A stretch of 64,000 nucleotides of DNA from the NCBI RefSeq assembly GCF_019396325.1, contig NZ_JAHKRO010000029.1, forward strand, positions 17,776 through 81,775. Reading direction: 5' to 3'. The stretch is from Nonomuraea ceibae. GTDB lineage: Bacteria > Actinomycetota > Actinomycetes > Streptosporangiales > Streptosporangiaceae. Both the position numbers and the translations under genes were made by a program. The notes beneath the pieces were generated by a model that saw nothing but the letters and a program-made list of their open reading frames with translations, did not search any database and was not told where the DNA came from. Below, in pieces: positions 24,917 to 33,313 of this stretch (positions are counted from its first letter, which is position 1; the number at the start of each line of letters is the position of its first letter).

Positions 24917-25845
24917 CGGTCCTCACCCGCAAGGCGCGGCCGGTCGCCGCCGGGCCTCCCGCGACGGCGCGCACGCGCAGGGCCAGGGAACGCGCCTGGG
25001 CCCTGGCCTTCGCCTCCCCCTACCTGCTCCACCTGGTGGCGCTGACCGCCTGGCCGGTGCTGGCCTCGCTGTTCTTCAGCATGACCGACTACGACCTGAT
25101 GTCCCCGCCCACGTTCGTCGGGTTCGGCAACTTCTCCCGGCTGCTCGGCGACGAGGTGTTCTGGCGCACGCTCGGCAACACCGCCTACTTCGCGGTGCTG
25201 TTCGTGCCCACCCAGACGGCGCTGGCGCTGCTGCTGGCGATGGCGCTCAACCAGCGGCTGCGCGGCATGGCGCTGTTCCGGGCCGCCTACTTCGTGCCGG
25301 TGGTCTCCTCGTGGGTGGTGGTCGCCTACGTCGCCGACTCGGTGTTCAACCCGCAGACCGGCATCGCCAACCAGGTGCTCGCCCTGGTCGGGCTGCCGGC
25401 CGAGAACTGGCTGCAGGACCCGGCCCTGGTCATCCCCACCCTGGCCGCCGTCGCGGTGTGGAAGGGCGTCGGCTACATGATGGTGCTGTTCCTGGCCGGG
25501 CTGCAGGCCATCCCCGAGGAGCGGTACGAGGCGGCCAAGATCGACGGCGCCTCGGCGTGGAACCGCTTCCGCTACATCACGCTGCCCGGGATCTCCGGCA
25601 CGACGTTCCTGGTGCTGGTGCTCACCTCCATCGAGACGCTGCAGTCGTTCGAGCAGGTGTACGTGATGACCGACGGCGGCCCGCACGGCGCCAGCGAGCT
25701 GACCGTCCTCTACCTGTACCGGCAGGGCTTCCAGTTCTTCCAGATGGGCTACGCCTCGGCCGTGGCGTGGGTGCTGTTCGTGCTGGTGCTCGTGCTCACC
25801 CTGGTGCAGTTCCGGCTCCAGCGCAGGTGGGTGCACTATGCGTAA
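24913..25845 (+). CDS. Sugar ABC transporter permease (UgpA/MalF-type)
   Basis: The 310 residues have six predicted membrane helices and the cytoplasmic EAA loop EAAKIDGASAWNRFRYITLP, which contacts the ATPase. The N-terminal Arg-rich stretch precedes helix 1. The start is GTG 24913 in a GTGA overlap with the binding-protein stop. The second permease overlaps its 3' end by 8 bp. Together they form a heterodimeric CUT1 importer channel. Confidence 0.92.
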   Translation: MTVLTRKARPVAAGPPATARTRRARERAWALAFASPYLLHLVALTAWPVLASLFFSMTDYDLMSPPTFVGFGNFSRLLGDEVFWRTLGNTAYFAVLFVPTQTALALLLAMALNQRLRGMALFRAAYFVPVVSSWVVVAYVADSVFNPQTGIANQVLALVGLPAENWLQDPALVIPTLAAVAVWKGVGYMMVLFLAGLQAIPEERYEAAKIDGASAWNRFRYITLPGISGTTFLVLVLTSIETLQSFEQVYVMTDGGPHGASELTVLYLYRQGFQFFQMGYASAVAWVLFVLVLVLTLVQFRLQRRWVHYA

Positions 25846-26650
25846 GACGCTGTCGTACCTGCTGGTCCTGTCGGGGGCGGCGGTCATGCTGGTGCCGTTC
25901 CTGGCGGCGCTGGGCAACTCGCTCAAGAGCTTCGCCCAGTACATCCAGGTGCCGCCGGTGTGGGTCCCCGACCCCGTCCAGTGGAGCAACTACGCCGAGG
26001 TGTGGGAACGCGCCCCGTTCGGGATCTACCTGGCCAACAGCCTCGTGATCGCCGTGCTGGCGGTGATCGGCAACGTCGTCACCAGCGCGACCGTCGGCCA
26101 CGCCCTGGCCAGGATGCGCCTGCCGGGCAAGCAGGCCCTGCTCACGATGGCGCTCGGCACGATGATGCTGCCCACCGTCATCACGATCGTGCCGAACTTC
26201 CTGCTGTTCCGGTCGCTGGGCTGGCTGGACACGCTGCTGCCGCTCATCGTGCCGTACTGGCTCGCCACGCCCATCGGGATCTTCCTGATGCGGCAGACGT
26301 TCCTGGCCATCCCCAGGGACTTCGAGGAGGCCGCCGGCCTGGACGGCGCCAACCCGTGGCAGGTGTTCTGGCGGGTGCACCTCCCGCTGGCCAAGCCCGC
26401 CCTGGCCACGCTGGCCGTCTTCACGTTCACCACCTCGTGGAAGGCCGTGCTGGAGCCGGTCATCTACCTCACCTCGCCGGAGAACTACACGCTGCCCGTC
26501 GGCGTGCTGAGCCTCAAGGGGCAGTGGGTGGGCAACGACCAGCTCGTCACGGCCGCGGCCATGATGAGCCTCCTGCCGATGCTCGTGGTGTTCGTGCTGG
26601 CCCAGCGCTACTTCGTCCGCGGAACCATGTCCGCGGGACTCAAGGGCTGA
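25838..26650 (+). CDS. Sugar ABC transporter permease (UgpE/MalG-type)
   Basis: The 270 residues have six membrane helices and the EAA loop EEAAGLDGANPWQVFWRVHL. They belong to the MalG side of CUT1 importers. The gene overlaps the first permease by 8 bp. The next gene starts 36 bp later with its own ribosome site, still probably in the same operon. No ATP-binding subunit follows. Confidence 0.92.
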   Translation: MRKTLSYLLVLSGAAVMLVPFLAALGNSLKSFAQYIQVPPVWVPDPVQWSNYAEVWERAPFGIYLANSLVIAVLAVIGNVVTSATVGHALARMRLPGKQALLTMALGTMMLPTVITIVPNFLLFRSLGWLDTLLPLIVPYWLATPIGIFLMRQTFLAIPRDFEEAAGLDGANPWQVFWRVHLPLAKPALATLAVFTFTTSWKAVLEPVIYLTSPENYTLPVGVLSLKGQWVGNDQLVTAAAMMSLLPMLVVFVLAQRYFVRGTMSAGLKG

Positions 26651-26686
26651 GCCCCTCTCAGCCCCGTCCACCTCAGAAAGGACATC

Positions 26687-27694
26687 GTGACCATTACATC
26701 CGGGCTGCGCCTGGGCGTCATCGGCGCGGGCACCATCGCCGAGTTCCACCTGGCGGCCGCCCGCCGGAGCGCCGGGCGGGTGAACGTCGTCGCGGTGTGC
26801 GACGTGCGCGCCGAGGCGGCGGAGAAGCTGGCCGCCGAGGCCGGCGCCCGCGTCCACACCGACCATCGGGCGATGCTCGACGCGGGCGGCCTCGACGCGG
26901 TCGTCGTCACGGTCCCGCACGCCCTGCACGCCCCCATCACGCTCGACGCCGCCGCGGCCGGGTTGCACGTGCTCGTGGAGAAGCCCATCGCCACCACGCG
27001 CGAGGACGCCCTCGCCATGATCGAGGCGTGCCGCGCCGCCGGCGTCGTGCTCGCCGCCGGCCACGTGCTGCGCTTCGTGCCGACGCTGCGCGCCGCGGCG
27101 GCCTACCTGTCCTCCGGCGAGCTGGGCGGCGTCGTGGTGGCCTCCGAGCGGCGCACCGCCGACTACGCCGACCCGGCCCGGCCGCGCTGGTTCCTCGACG
27201 CCGGCATGGCGGGCGGGGGGATCGTGCTCAACGTCGGCACCCACAGCATCGACAAGCTCCAGATGCTCGTCGGCTCCCCGATCACCGAGGTGACCGCGCA
27301 CGTGGCCGTGCCCGGCGGCAAGGCCGTGGAGACCGAGGCGGTCGCGCTGGCCCGGCACGCGGACGGCACCCGCTCGACGATCAACGTCACCGGCACCGGC
27401 CTGCCGTTCACCGACGAGACCGAGATCGTCTGCGGCGAGGGGGCGGTGCGGATCAGCCGCGGCGACGGCGTGTGGTCCTTCCGCGCCGGCGCCGCCACCC
27501 AGGTGGCCGCCCCCGAGCCCGGCGAGATGGCCGCGGCCTTCGCCGCCCAGCTCGACGACTTCGCCCGCGCCTGCGCCGGGCGCACCCCGCCCCAGGTCAC
27601 CCCCGAGTACGCGCTGTCCGTCCTGGACGTCGCCCTGGCCGTCTACGAGTCGGCCCGTCTCGGCTCCACCGTCACCGTGAAAGGACACCCGTGA
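26687..27694 (+). CDS. Gfo/Idh/MocA-family oxidoreductase
   Basis: The 335 residues start with a Rossmann fold (LRLGVIGAGTIAEFHLAAAR). The family EKP motif is in HVLVEKPIATT near residue 97. A catalytic His is probable in NVGTHSIDKLQML. The family oxidises or reduces sugars and cyclitols with NAD(P), or cleaves glycosides by an oxidation-elimination route. The start is GTG 26687 and the next gene overlaps by GTGA. Here it probably acts on the imported sugar or its 3-keto form. Confidence 0.9.
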   Translation: MTITSGLRLGVIGAGTIAEFHLAAARRSAGRVNVVAVCDVRAEAAEKLAAEAGARVHTDHRAMLDAGGLDAVVVTVPHALHAPITLDAAAAGLHVLVEKPIATTREDALAMIEACRAAGVVLAAGHVLRFVPTLRAAAAYLSSGELGGVVVASERRTADYADPARPRWFLDAGMAGGGIVLNVGTHSIDKLQMLVGSPITEVTAHVAVPGGKAVETEAVALARHADGTRSTINVTGTGLPFTDETEIVCGEGAVRISRGDGVWSFRAGAATQVAAPEPGEMAAAFAAQLDDFARACAGRTPPQVTPEYALSVLDVALAVYESARLGSTVTVKGHP

Positions 27695-28461
27695 ACCCGC
27701 TCGCCTTCAGCACGCTCGGCACCCCCGGAGCCCCTGTCGACGAGGTCGTCCGGATCGCCGCCGAACACGGCTGCGCCGGCGTCGAGCTGCGGTGCGCCGA
27801 CGGCGACCTCATCGCGCCTGACAGCACGGCCGCCGAGCTGCGCGCGGTCGAGCGCGCCTTCGCCGAGGCCGGCGTCGAGATCGTCGCCGTCTGCTCCTAC
27901 ACCCGTGTGGCCCGCCCCGACGGCGACCCCGTCGCCGAGGTGCTGCGCCACGTCGAGATCGCCGAGGCGCTCGGCGCCCGCTACGTCCGCGTCTTCGGCG
28001 GCGTCGAAGGCCAGGCCGACCCCGCCCCGGCCGCCACCGAGCGGCTGGCCGAGGTCGCCGCCCGGCTGCCCGGTAACGGCGTGGACGTCCTGCTGGAGAC
28101 CCACGACGTGTTCCTCACCGGCCAGGCCGTGGCGGCGGTGCTGTCCGGGGTCGGCTCGGAGCGCGTCGGCGCCCTGTGGGACGTCGTGAACCCGTGGCGG
28201 GCCGGCGAGCCGCCCGCGCGCACCGCCGACCTGCTCGCGCCGCACCTGCGGCACGTGCAGATCAAGGACGCCGCCTCGCCCGCCGACCTGGCGCCGGTGC
28301 TGCCCGGCCACGGCGCCGTCGGCGTGCCCGCCGTGCTGGCCGAGCTGGACCGCATCGGCTACGCCGGCTACCTGGCCCTGGAGTGGGAGCGCGTCTGGTA
28401 CCCCGACGCGCCGCCCGTCGGCGCGGCCCTGACCGCCTTCCGGGAGGTGCTCGGCCGATGA
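27691..28461 (+). CDS. Xylose-isomerase-like TIM-barrel sugar epimerase/isomerase
   Basis: The 256 residues have the AP endonuclease family 2 fold: GCAGVELRCADGDLI near the start, LLETHDVFLTG (Glu metal ligand), ALWDVVNPW (Asp), HVQIKDA (His) and LALEWERVW (Glu). These four ligands match the single-metal site of sugar epimerases, IolE/IolH-type dehydratases and isomerases. The start is GTG 27691 in a GTGA overlap, and the GH20 gene overlaps by ATGA. This indicates tight coupling with the oxidoreductase. Confidence 0.87.
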   Translation: MNPLAFSTLGTPGAPVDEVVRIAAEHGCAGVELRCADGDLIAPDSTAAELRAVERAFAEAGVEIVAVCSYTRVARPDGDPVAEVLRHVEIAEALGARYVRVFGGVEGQADPAPAATERLAEVAARLPGNGVDVLLETHDVFLTGQAVAAVLSGVGSERVGALWDVVNPWRAGEPPARTADLLAPHLRHVQIKDAASPADLAPVLPGHGAVGVPAVLAELDRIGYAGYLALEWERVWYPDAPPVGAALTAFREVLGR

Positions 28462-29924
28462 TCCCCCAGGTCACCTCGTGGCGGCCCGGCGCAGGGCTGT
28501 TCCCGCTCGGCGCCGGCGCGCGGGTGCGCGGGCCGCAGGCGGGGCTCGCCCGCGACCTGCTCGGCCTGCCCCCGGACGGCGACGGCCCGGCCGAGATCAC
28601 GCTGCGGCTCGTGGACGACGCCGCCCTGGGTCCGGAGGGCTACGTCCTCACCGTCACCCCCGAGCGCGCCGACGTGGCCGCCGCCGCCGAGGCCGGGCTG
28701 CGGTGGGGCGTGCAGACCATGCGCCAGCTCCGCACCCCCGCCGGCCTGCCGTGCGGCGCCGTGCGGGACGTCCCCCGGCACGCCTGGCGCGGCGTCATGA
28801 TCGACGTCGCCCGCTGGTGGCGGCCCCTGTCCTTCCTGTACGCGTACGTGGATCTGCTGGCGTTGCACAAGTTCAACGTCCTGCACCTGCACCTCACCGA
28901 CGACCAGGGCTGGCGCTTCGAGGTCCGCGCCCATCCCCGCCTCACCGAGGCCGGCGCGTACCGGAGGCGGTCCCCGGCCGGGCACGCCCGCGACGGCGTG
29001 TCCGACGACACCCCGCACGGCGGCTTCTACACCCAGCGCGAGCTGCGGGAACTGGCCGCGTACGCGGCGGCGCGCGGCGTCACCGTGGTCCCCGAGATCG
29101 AGTTCCCCGGCCACTCCCAGGCCGCCGTTGCCGCCTGCCCGTGGCTCGGCCACCCCGGTGACGAGCCCGTCGAGGTGCGCACCACCTGGGGCATCTCGCC
29201 GCACGTGCTGAACGTCGGCGACCGCGCCGTCGCGTTCGCCCGCGACGTGCTCGACGAGCTGTGCGAGGTGTTCCCGTCCCCGTACGTGCACATCGGCGGG
29301 GACGAGGTCCGCGGCGAGGAGTGGGCGCGCAGCCCCGAGGCCGCGCGGCGCGTGGCGGACGAGGGGCTGCCCGGTCCCGCCGCCCTGCTCGGCTGGTGGG
29401 GCCGCCTGCTGGCCGGTCACCTGCGCGGGCTCGGCCGTCGTGCGGTCGCCTGGGACGACATGCTCGACCACGACCCGCCCGAGGACATGGTGATCATGGC
29501 GTGGCGGGGCGTGGACCGGGTGGAGGCCGCGCTGCGCGCCGGGCACGACGTGGTCGCCGCCCCGCACACGCACACCTACCTCGACTACGCCGAGTCCGAC
29601 GGGCCGGGCGAGCCCGTCAGCATCTCCGGGCCGCTGCCGCTGGAGACCGTCTACGGGTTCGACGCCGGTGACGCCGTCCTCGGCCTGCAGGCCCAGCTAT
29701 GGGGCGAGTACCTGCCCACGCGCGAGCGGTTCGACTACAACGCCTTCCCCCGGCTGTGCGCGGTCGCCGAGGCCGCCTGGTCACGGGGCCGGGACCTGGG
29801 CGGCTTCACCCGCCGCCTGTCGGCCCACCTGCCGCTGCTCGACGAGCTCGGCGTGCGTTACCGGCGGCCCGGCCACGCCGGGGCCTCCGGCCTCGCGGAA
29901 GGAGCGCGGCATGTTCGGGTCTGA
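28458..29924 (+). CDS. GH20 beta-N-acetylhexosaminidase
   Basis: The 488 residues contain an N-terminal GH20b-like beta domain (about 1-110) and the TIM-barrel catalytic domain (FNVLHLHLTDDQGWRFEV and VVPEIEFPGHSQAA). The catalytic pair D282-E283 is in HIGGDEV: Asp assists the substrate's acetamido group and Glu is the general acid. It lacks a signal peptide, so it acts in the cytoplasm on imported oligosaccharides. The product would be GlcNAc, GalNAc or a related sugar. It overlaps the epimerase gene by 14 bp. Confidence 0.92.
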   Translation: MIPQVTSWRPGAGLFPLGAGARVRGPQAGLARDLLGLPPDGDGPAEITLRLVDDAALGPEGYVLTVTPERADVAAAAEAGLRWGVQTMRQLRTPAGLPCGAVRDVPRHAWRGVMIDVARWWRPLSFLYAYVDLLALHKFNVLHLHLTDDQGWRFEVRAHPRLTEAGAYRRRSPAGHARDGVSDDTPHGGFYTQRELRELAAYAAARGVTVVPEIEFPGHSQAAVAACPWLGHPGDEPVEVRTTWGISPHVLNVGDRAVAFARDVLDELCEVFPSPYVHIGGDEVRGEEWARSPEAARRVADEGLPGPAALLGWWGRLLAGHLRGLGRRAVAWDDMLDHDPPEDMVIMAWRGVDRVEAALRAGHDVVAAPHTHTYLDYAESDGPGEPVSISGPLPLETVYGFDAGDAVLGLQAQLWGEYLPTRERFDYNAFPRLCAVAEAAWSRGRDLGGFTRRLSAHLPLLDELGVRYRRPGHAGASGLAEGARHVRV

Positions 29925-30936
29925 GAAGGAGCTCGAGGAGCGGCTGGCCACCCCGTCGGCCGCGCTGGTCGCCGACGCCGCCCGGCTCGACGGCGACCTC
30001 GTCCTCCTCGGCGCCGGCGGCAAGATGGGCCCCAGCCTGGCCCGGCTGGCCCGCCGCGCCCTGGACGCCGCCGGGCGTTCCGGGACCCGCGTGCACGCGG
30101 TCTCGCGCTGGTCGGACGAGGCGGCGGCGCGGGCGCTGCGCGAGGACGGGGTGGACGTCGTCCGCCACGACCTCATGGGCGGCGACGACCTGGCCGGGCT
30201 GCCCGACGCCGGCGGCGTCGTGTTCCTGGCCGGGGCCAAGTTCGGCACCTCGGCCGAGCCGTACCGGGCGTGGGCGGTCAACGCCGCGCTGCCTGCCGCG
30301 GTCGGGCGCCGCTACCGCGACGCCGCCATCGCCGCGTTCTCCACCGGCAACGTGTACCCGCTCGTGGACGTGGCCCGGGGCGGCAGCGCCGAGGACGACG
30401 AGCCCGGCCCGGTCGGCGAGTACGCCATGAGCTGCCTGGGCCGCGAACGCGTCTTCGAGCACGCCGCCGCCGTCCTCGGCGCGCGGGTGGCGATCCTGCG
30501 GCTGTCCTACGCCGTGGACCTGCGTTACGGCGTGCTGGCCGACCTCGCCTCGGCCGTGCGGGACGGCCGGCCCGTGGACGTCACGACCGGCCACGTCAAC
30601 GTCGTCTGGCAGGGCTACGCCAACGAGGTCGCGCTGCGGTCGCTGCTGCACGCGCGCGCCCCGGAGCCGTTCGTGCTCAACCTGACCGGGCCGGAGACCG
30701 CCTCCGTGCGGCGCGCCGCCACCCGGCTGGCCGCACTCCTCGGCGCCGGGCCCCGCTTCGCCGGGGAGGAGTCCGGCACGGCGCTGCTCAGCGACGCCTC
30801 CCGCTGCCACGGCCTGTTCGGCTACCCGGACGTCCCCCTGGACACCCTCGTCGCCTGGCAGGCCGCCTGGCTGACGCGCGGCCTGCCGCTGGCGGGCAAG
30901 CCGACCAAGTTCTCCGTACGCGACGGGAGGTTCTGA
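29911..30936 (+). CDS. NAD-dependent epimerase/dehydratase-family protein
   Basis: The 341 residues have a Rossmann start shifted to about residue 30 (DLVLLGAGGKMGPSLARLAR) and a sugar-epimerase-like core (FSTGNVYPL, then YAMSCLGRERVFEH). The usual YxxxK appears as YAMSCLGRE, without the Lys, so catalysis may be changed. The ending LDTLVAWQAAWLTRGLP is found in uncharacterised members. A GGAAGGAG ribosome site precedes ATG 29911. It probably processes a sugar intermediate of this pathway. Confidence 0.75.
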   Translation: MFGSEKELEERLATPSAALVADAARLDGDLVLLGAGGKMGPSLARLARRALDAAGRSGTRVHAVSRWSDEAAARALREDGVDVVRHDLMGGDDLAGLPDAGGVVFLAGAKFGTSAEPYRAWAVNAALPAAVGRRYRDAAIAAFSTGNVYPLVDVARGGSAEDDEPGPVGEYAMSCLGRERVFEHAAAVLGARVAILRLSYAVDLRYGVLADLASAVRDGRPVDVTTGHVNVVWQGYANEVALRSLLHARAPEPFVLNLTGPETASVRRAATRLAALLGAGPRFAGEESGTALLSDASRCHGLFGYPDVPLDTLVAWQAAWLTRGLPLAGKPTKFSVRDGRF

Positions 30937-30937
30937 C

Positions 30938-31945
30938 GTGTCGATCGACCTGCTCAGGGAGGGGAGCGTCATCCCCGCCCACCCGCTGGCGCTCACCGCC
31001 GCCCGCACCCTGGACGAGCGCCGCCAGCGCGCGCTCACCCGCTACTACCTGGCCGCCGGGGCCGGCGGGGTGGCCGTCGGCGTGCACACCACGCAGTTCG
31101 CCATCCGCGAGGCCGGGCTGCTCCGGCCGGTCCTGGAGCTCGCCGCGGAGGTGGTGGCCAAGGAGTCCGGACGGCCGTTCGTGCTGGTCGCCGGGGCCTG
31201 CGGCGGCACCGCCCAGGCCGTCGCCGAGGCGGAGCTGGCCGCCTCGCTCGGCTACCACGCGGTGCTGCTGTCACCCTCCGTGCCCGGCGCGAGCGAGCCG
31301 GAGCTGCTGGAGCGGGCCAGAGCGGTGGGCGAGGTGCTGCCGGTCATCGGCTTCTACCTGCAGGAGGCGGTCGGGGGGCAGCGGCTGAGCCCGGCCTTCT
31401 GGCGGGGGCTGAGCCGGCAGGAGTCCGTGGTGGCGATCAAGACGGCGCCGTTCGACCGCTACCGCACGGTGGACGTGGCCAGGGCGGTCGCCGAGTCCGG
31501 CCGCGGCGGCGACGTCGCCCTCTACACGGGCAACGACGACAACATCCTGGGCGACCTGCTCACCTCGTTCGCCGGCCACCGCGTCGCCGGCGGGCTGCTC
31601 GGCCAGTGGGCGGTGTGGACCCGGGCGGCCGTGCTCATGTTCGAGGAGGTGCGGCGGGCGCGGGCCGGGGACGACGCGGCCCTGCGCTCGCTGCTGGCCC
31701 GCGCCGCCGACCTCACCGACGCCAACGGCGCCGTCTTCGACGTGGCGGGCGGCTTCCGCGGCTGCGTCGCCGGCGTGCACGAGGTGCTGCGCGGGCAGGG
31801 GCTGCTGGCCGGGACGTGGTGCCTGGACCCGGAGGAGACCCTGTCGCCGGGGCAGGCGGAGGAGATCGCCCGGGTGCGAGCGGCGTACCCGTGGCTGGTG
31901 GACGACGACTTCGTGGCCGCCCACCTGGACGACTGGCTCCGCTGA
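30938..31945 (+). CDS. DHDPS/NAL-family lyase (class I aldolase type)
   Basis: The 335 residues belong to the dihydrodipicolinate synthase / N-acetylneuraminate lyase superfamily. The Schiff-base lysine is K168 in VVAIKTAPFDRY, and Tyr140 (VIGFYLQ) is in the position of the proton-relay Tyr. The family makes or cleaves C-C bonds beside a 2-oxo acid. It starts at GTG 30938, directly after the epimerase stop. With the enolase-family enzyme it could form a dehydration-aldol cleavage branch for sugar acids. Confidence 0.82.
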   Translation: MSIDLLREGSVIPAHPLALTAARTLDERRQRALTRYYLAAGAGGVAVGVHTTQFAIREAGLLRPVLELAAEVVAKESGRPFVLVAGACGGTAQAVAEAELAASLGYHAVLLSPSVPGASEPELLERARAVGEVLPVIGFYLQEAVGGQRLSPAFWRGLSRQESVVAIKTAPFDRYRTVDVARAVAESGRGGDVALYTGNDDNILGDLLTSFAGHRVAGGLLGQWAVWTRAAVLMFEEVRRARAGDDAALRSLLARAADLTDANGAVFDVAGGFRGCVAGVHEVLRGQGLLAGTWCLDPEETLSPGQAEEIARVRAAYPWLVDDDFVAAHLDDWLR

Positions 31946-31956
31946 CCCGGCGCGCG

Positions 31957-32001
31957 GGCCGGAAGGGCCGGGGCGGGAGGACCGCCCCGGTCCTTCCGGC
32001 C
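31957..32001. terminator. Strong bidirectional hairpin terminator
   Basis: An inverted repeat of 20 bp per arm (31957-31976 and 31982-32001, 5-base loop, one G-U pair in RNA) lies between the convergent lyase and enolase-family genes. There is no T-tract. This is the strongest hairpin I find in the window. Confidence 0.85.
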
Positions 32002-32011
32002 GTTCGAGGGG

Positions 32012-33157
32012 TCAGGCGGTCCAGTGGGCGGTGGCCAGCGAGCGGACGGCCTGCTCGTCCACCTCGACCCCGAGCCCCGGACCGGACGGCACCAGTGCGG
32101 CGCCGTCCACGACCTCCACCGTGCTCCCCCCGACGTACGCCGACCGGACGAACTGCCGGCCGTTCAGGTCCACCGGCGTGTCCACGCCGAACGCCGCGAA
32201 CAGGTGCAGCGACGCGGCGAACCCGAGGTCGGTGTCGGTCAGCCCCGACCCCATGATGCGGAGCCCGGCGTCCTCGGCGAGCTGGCACAGGCGGCGCGAC
32301 AGCGTGAGGCCGCCCGACCGCTGCACCTTGGCGATGGCGATGTCCACCGCGTCAAGCTTCACGAACGTGGCCAGGTCCGACGGGTGCCGCAGGCTCTCGT
32401 CCAGGGCCACCGGCAGCGGGCTGTGGTCGCGCAGGCGCCGCAGGCCGGTGAGGTCGTTGGCGGGCAGCGGCTGCTCGAACGCCGACACGTCCAGGTCGGC
32501 CAGCCTGCGGGCCATCCGCAGCGCGCCGTCGACGGTGTAGGCCTGGTTGGCGTCCACCCAGACGGGCGCGTCCGGCGCGGCCCGCCGGACCGCCGCCACG
32601 ACGGCGAAGTCCGTCGCCTCGTCGTGCAGCCCCACCTTGACCTTGTACGCCCCGTAGCCGTGCTCGCGGCCTTCCTCGACCGCCCGCCGCACCTCGTCGG
32701 CGGTCTGACCCGCGACGATCCAGCCCAGTTTGATCCGGTCGAGCCTGCGCTGCCCCCACAGCACGCCGACGGGCACGCCGAGCGCCCGCCCGATCAGGTC
32801 GTGCAGCGCCAGGTCGAGCGCCGACTTGGCGATCGGGGAGCCGATCGTCAGCCCCCGGTTGATCACCCTCTCGAAGGCCGCGCCGGCCCCGTCGAAGTCC
32901 CAGGCGGGCCGGCCGATCAGGGCCGGGGCGAGGTAGTGGTGGATCGTCGTCGAGATCGACTCGGTGGTCTCGTACGTCCACGCGGGCGTCGGCGTCGCCT
33001 CACCCCAGCCGGTGAGCCCACCGGCGGTCACCTTCACCAGCACGCGGACGGCGGGCCGGTCGGGGCTGGTGACGCTCCCGCCCGAGATGCTGAACGACCG
33101 GATCGCCGGCAATTCCACGACGAAGGTCTCCACCCGCTCGACGACCAGCGAATCCAT
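32012..33157 (-). CDS. Mandelate racemase / muconate lactonising enzyme family (enolase superfamily)
   Basis: The 381 residues carry the two-domain enolase-superfamily layout. K172-V-K174 is the KxK base motif. D202 (VWVDANQA), E228 (FEQPLP) and D253 or E254 (ALDES) are metal ligands. K277 (IAKVQRSGG) is the second base. Two lysine bases point to the MLE subgroup (cycloisomerase, dipeptide epimerase, o-succinylbenzoate synthase or sugar lactone enzymes). ATG 33157 has a GGGAG seven bases upstream. It is convergent with the catabolic operon but shares the GGAATGAATTC motif, so it probably belongs to that pathway. Confidence 0.88.
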   Translation of the reverse strand: MDSLVVERVETFVVELPAIRSFSISGGSVTSPDRPAVRVLVKVTAGGLTGWGEATPTPAWTYETTESISTTIHHYLAPALIGRPAWDFDGAGAAFERVINRGLTIGSPIAKSALDLALHDLIGRALGVPVGVLWGQRRLDRIKLGWIVAGQTADEVRRAVEEGREHGYGAYKVKVGLHDEATDFAVVAAVRRAAPDAPVWVDANQAYTVDGALRMARRLADLDVSAFEQPLPANDLTGLRRLRDHSPLPVALDESLRHPSDLATFVKLDAVDIAIAKVQRSGGLTLSRRLCQLAEDAGLRIMGSGLTDTDLGFAASLHLFAAFGVDTPVDLNGRQFVRSAYVGGSTVEVVDGAALVPSGPGLGVEVDEQAVRSLATAHWTA

Positions 33158-33171
33158 CGACGACTCCCACA

Positions 33172-33256
33172 GCATGAATTGATGCCTTTTCTTTTATCGC
33201 GAAATGCCAAAATAGCATGAAGGCAGAAAAGGCATAATTCACGGAATGAATTCATG
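33172..33256. promoter_or_regulatory. Operator region of the enolase-family gene
   Basis: This AT-rich stretch holds GGAATGAATTCATG (33243-33256), which contains the palindrome ATGAATTCAT, and a related GCAT-GAATTG-ATGC dyad (33173-33186). The first matches the sites at 22228 and 22327. It is the best evidence that the enolase-family gene is co-regulated with the importer operon. Confidence 0.6.
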
Positions 33257-33313
33257 GGTCCGGAACAACGGCGCCCCGGGCGAAAGTCCGGCCATTGCCG
33301 ATCCGCGGCCGGC

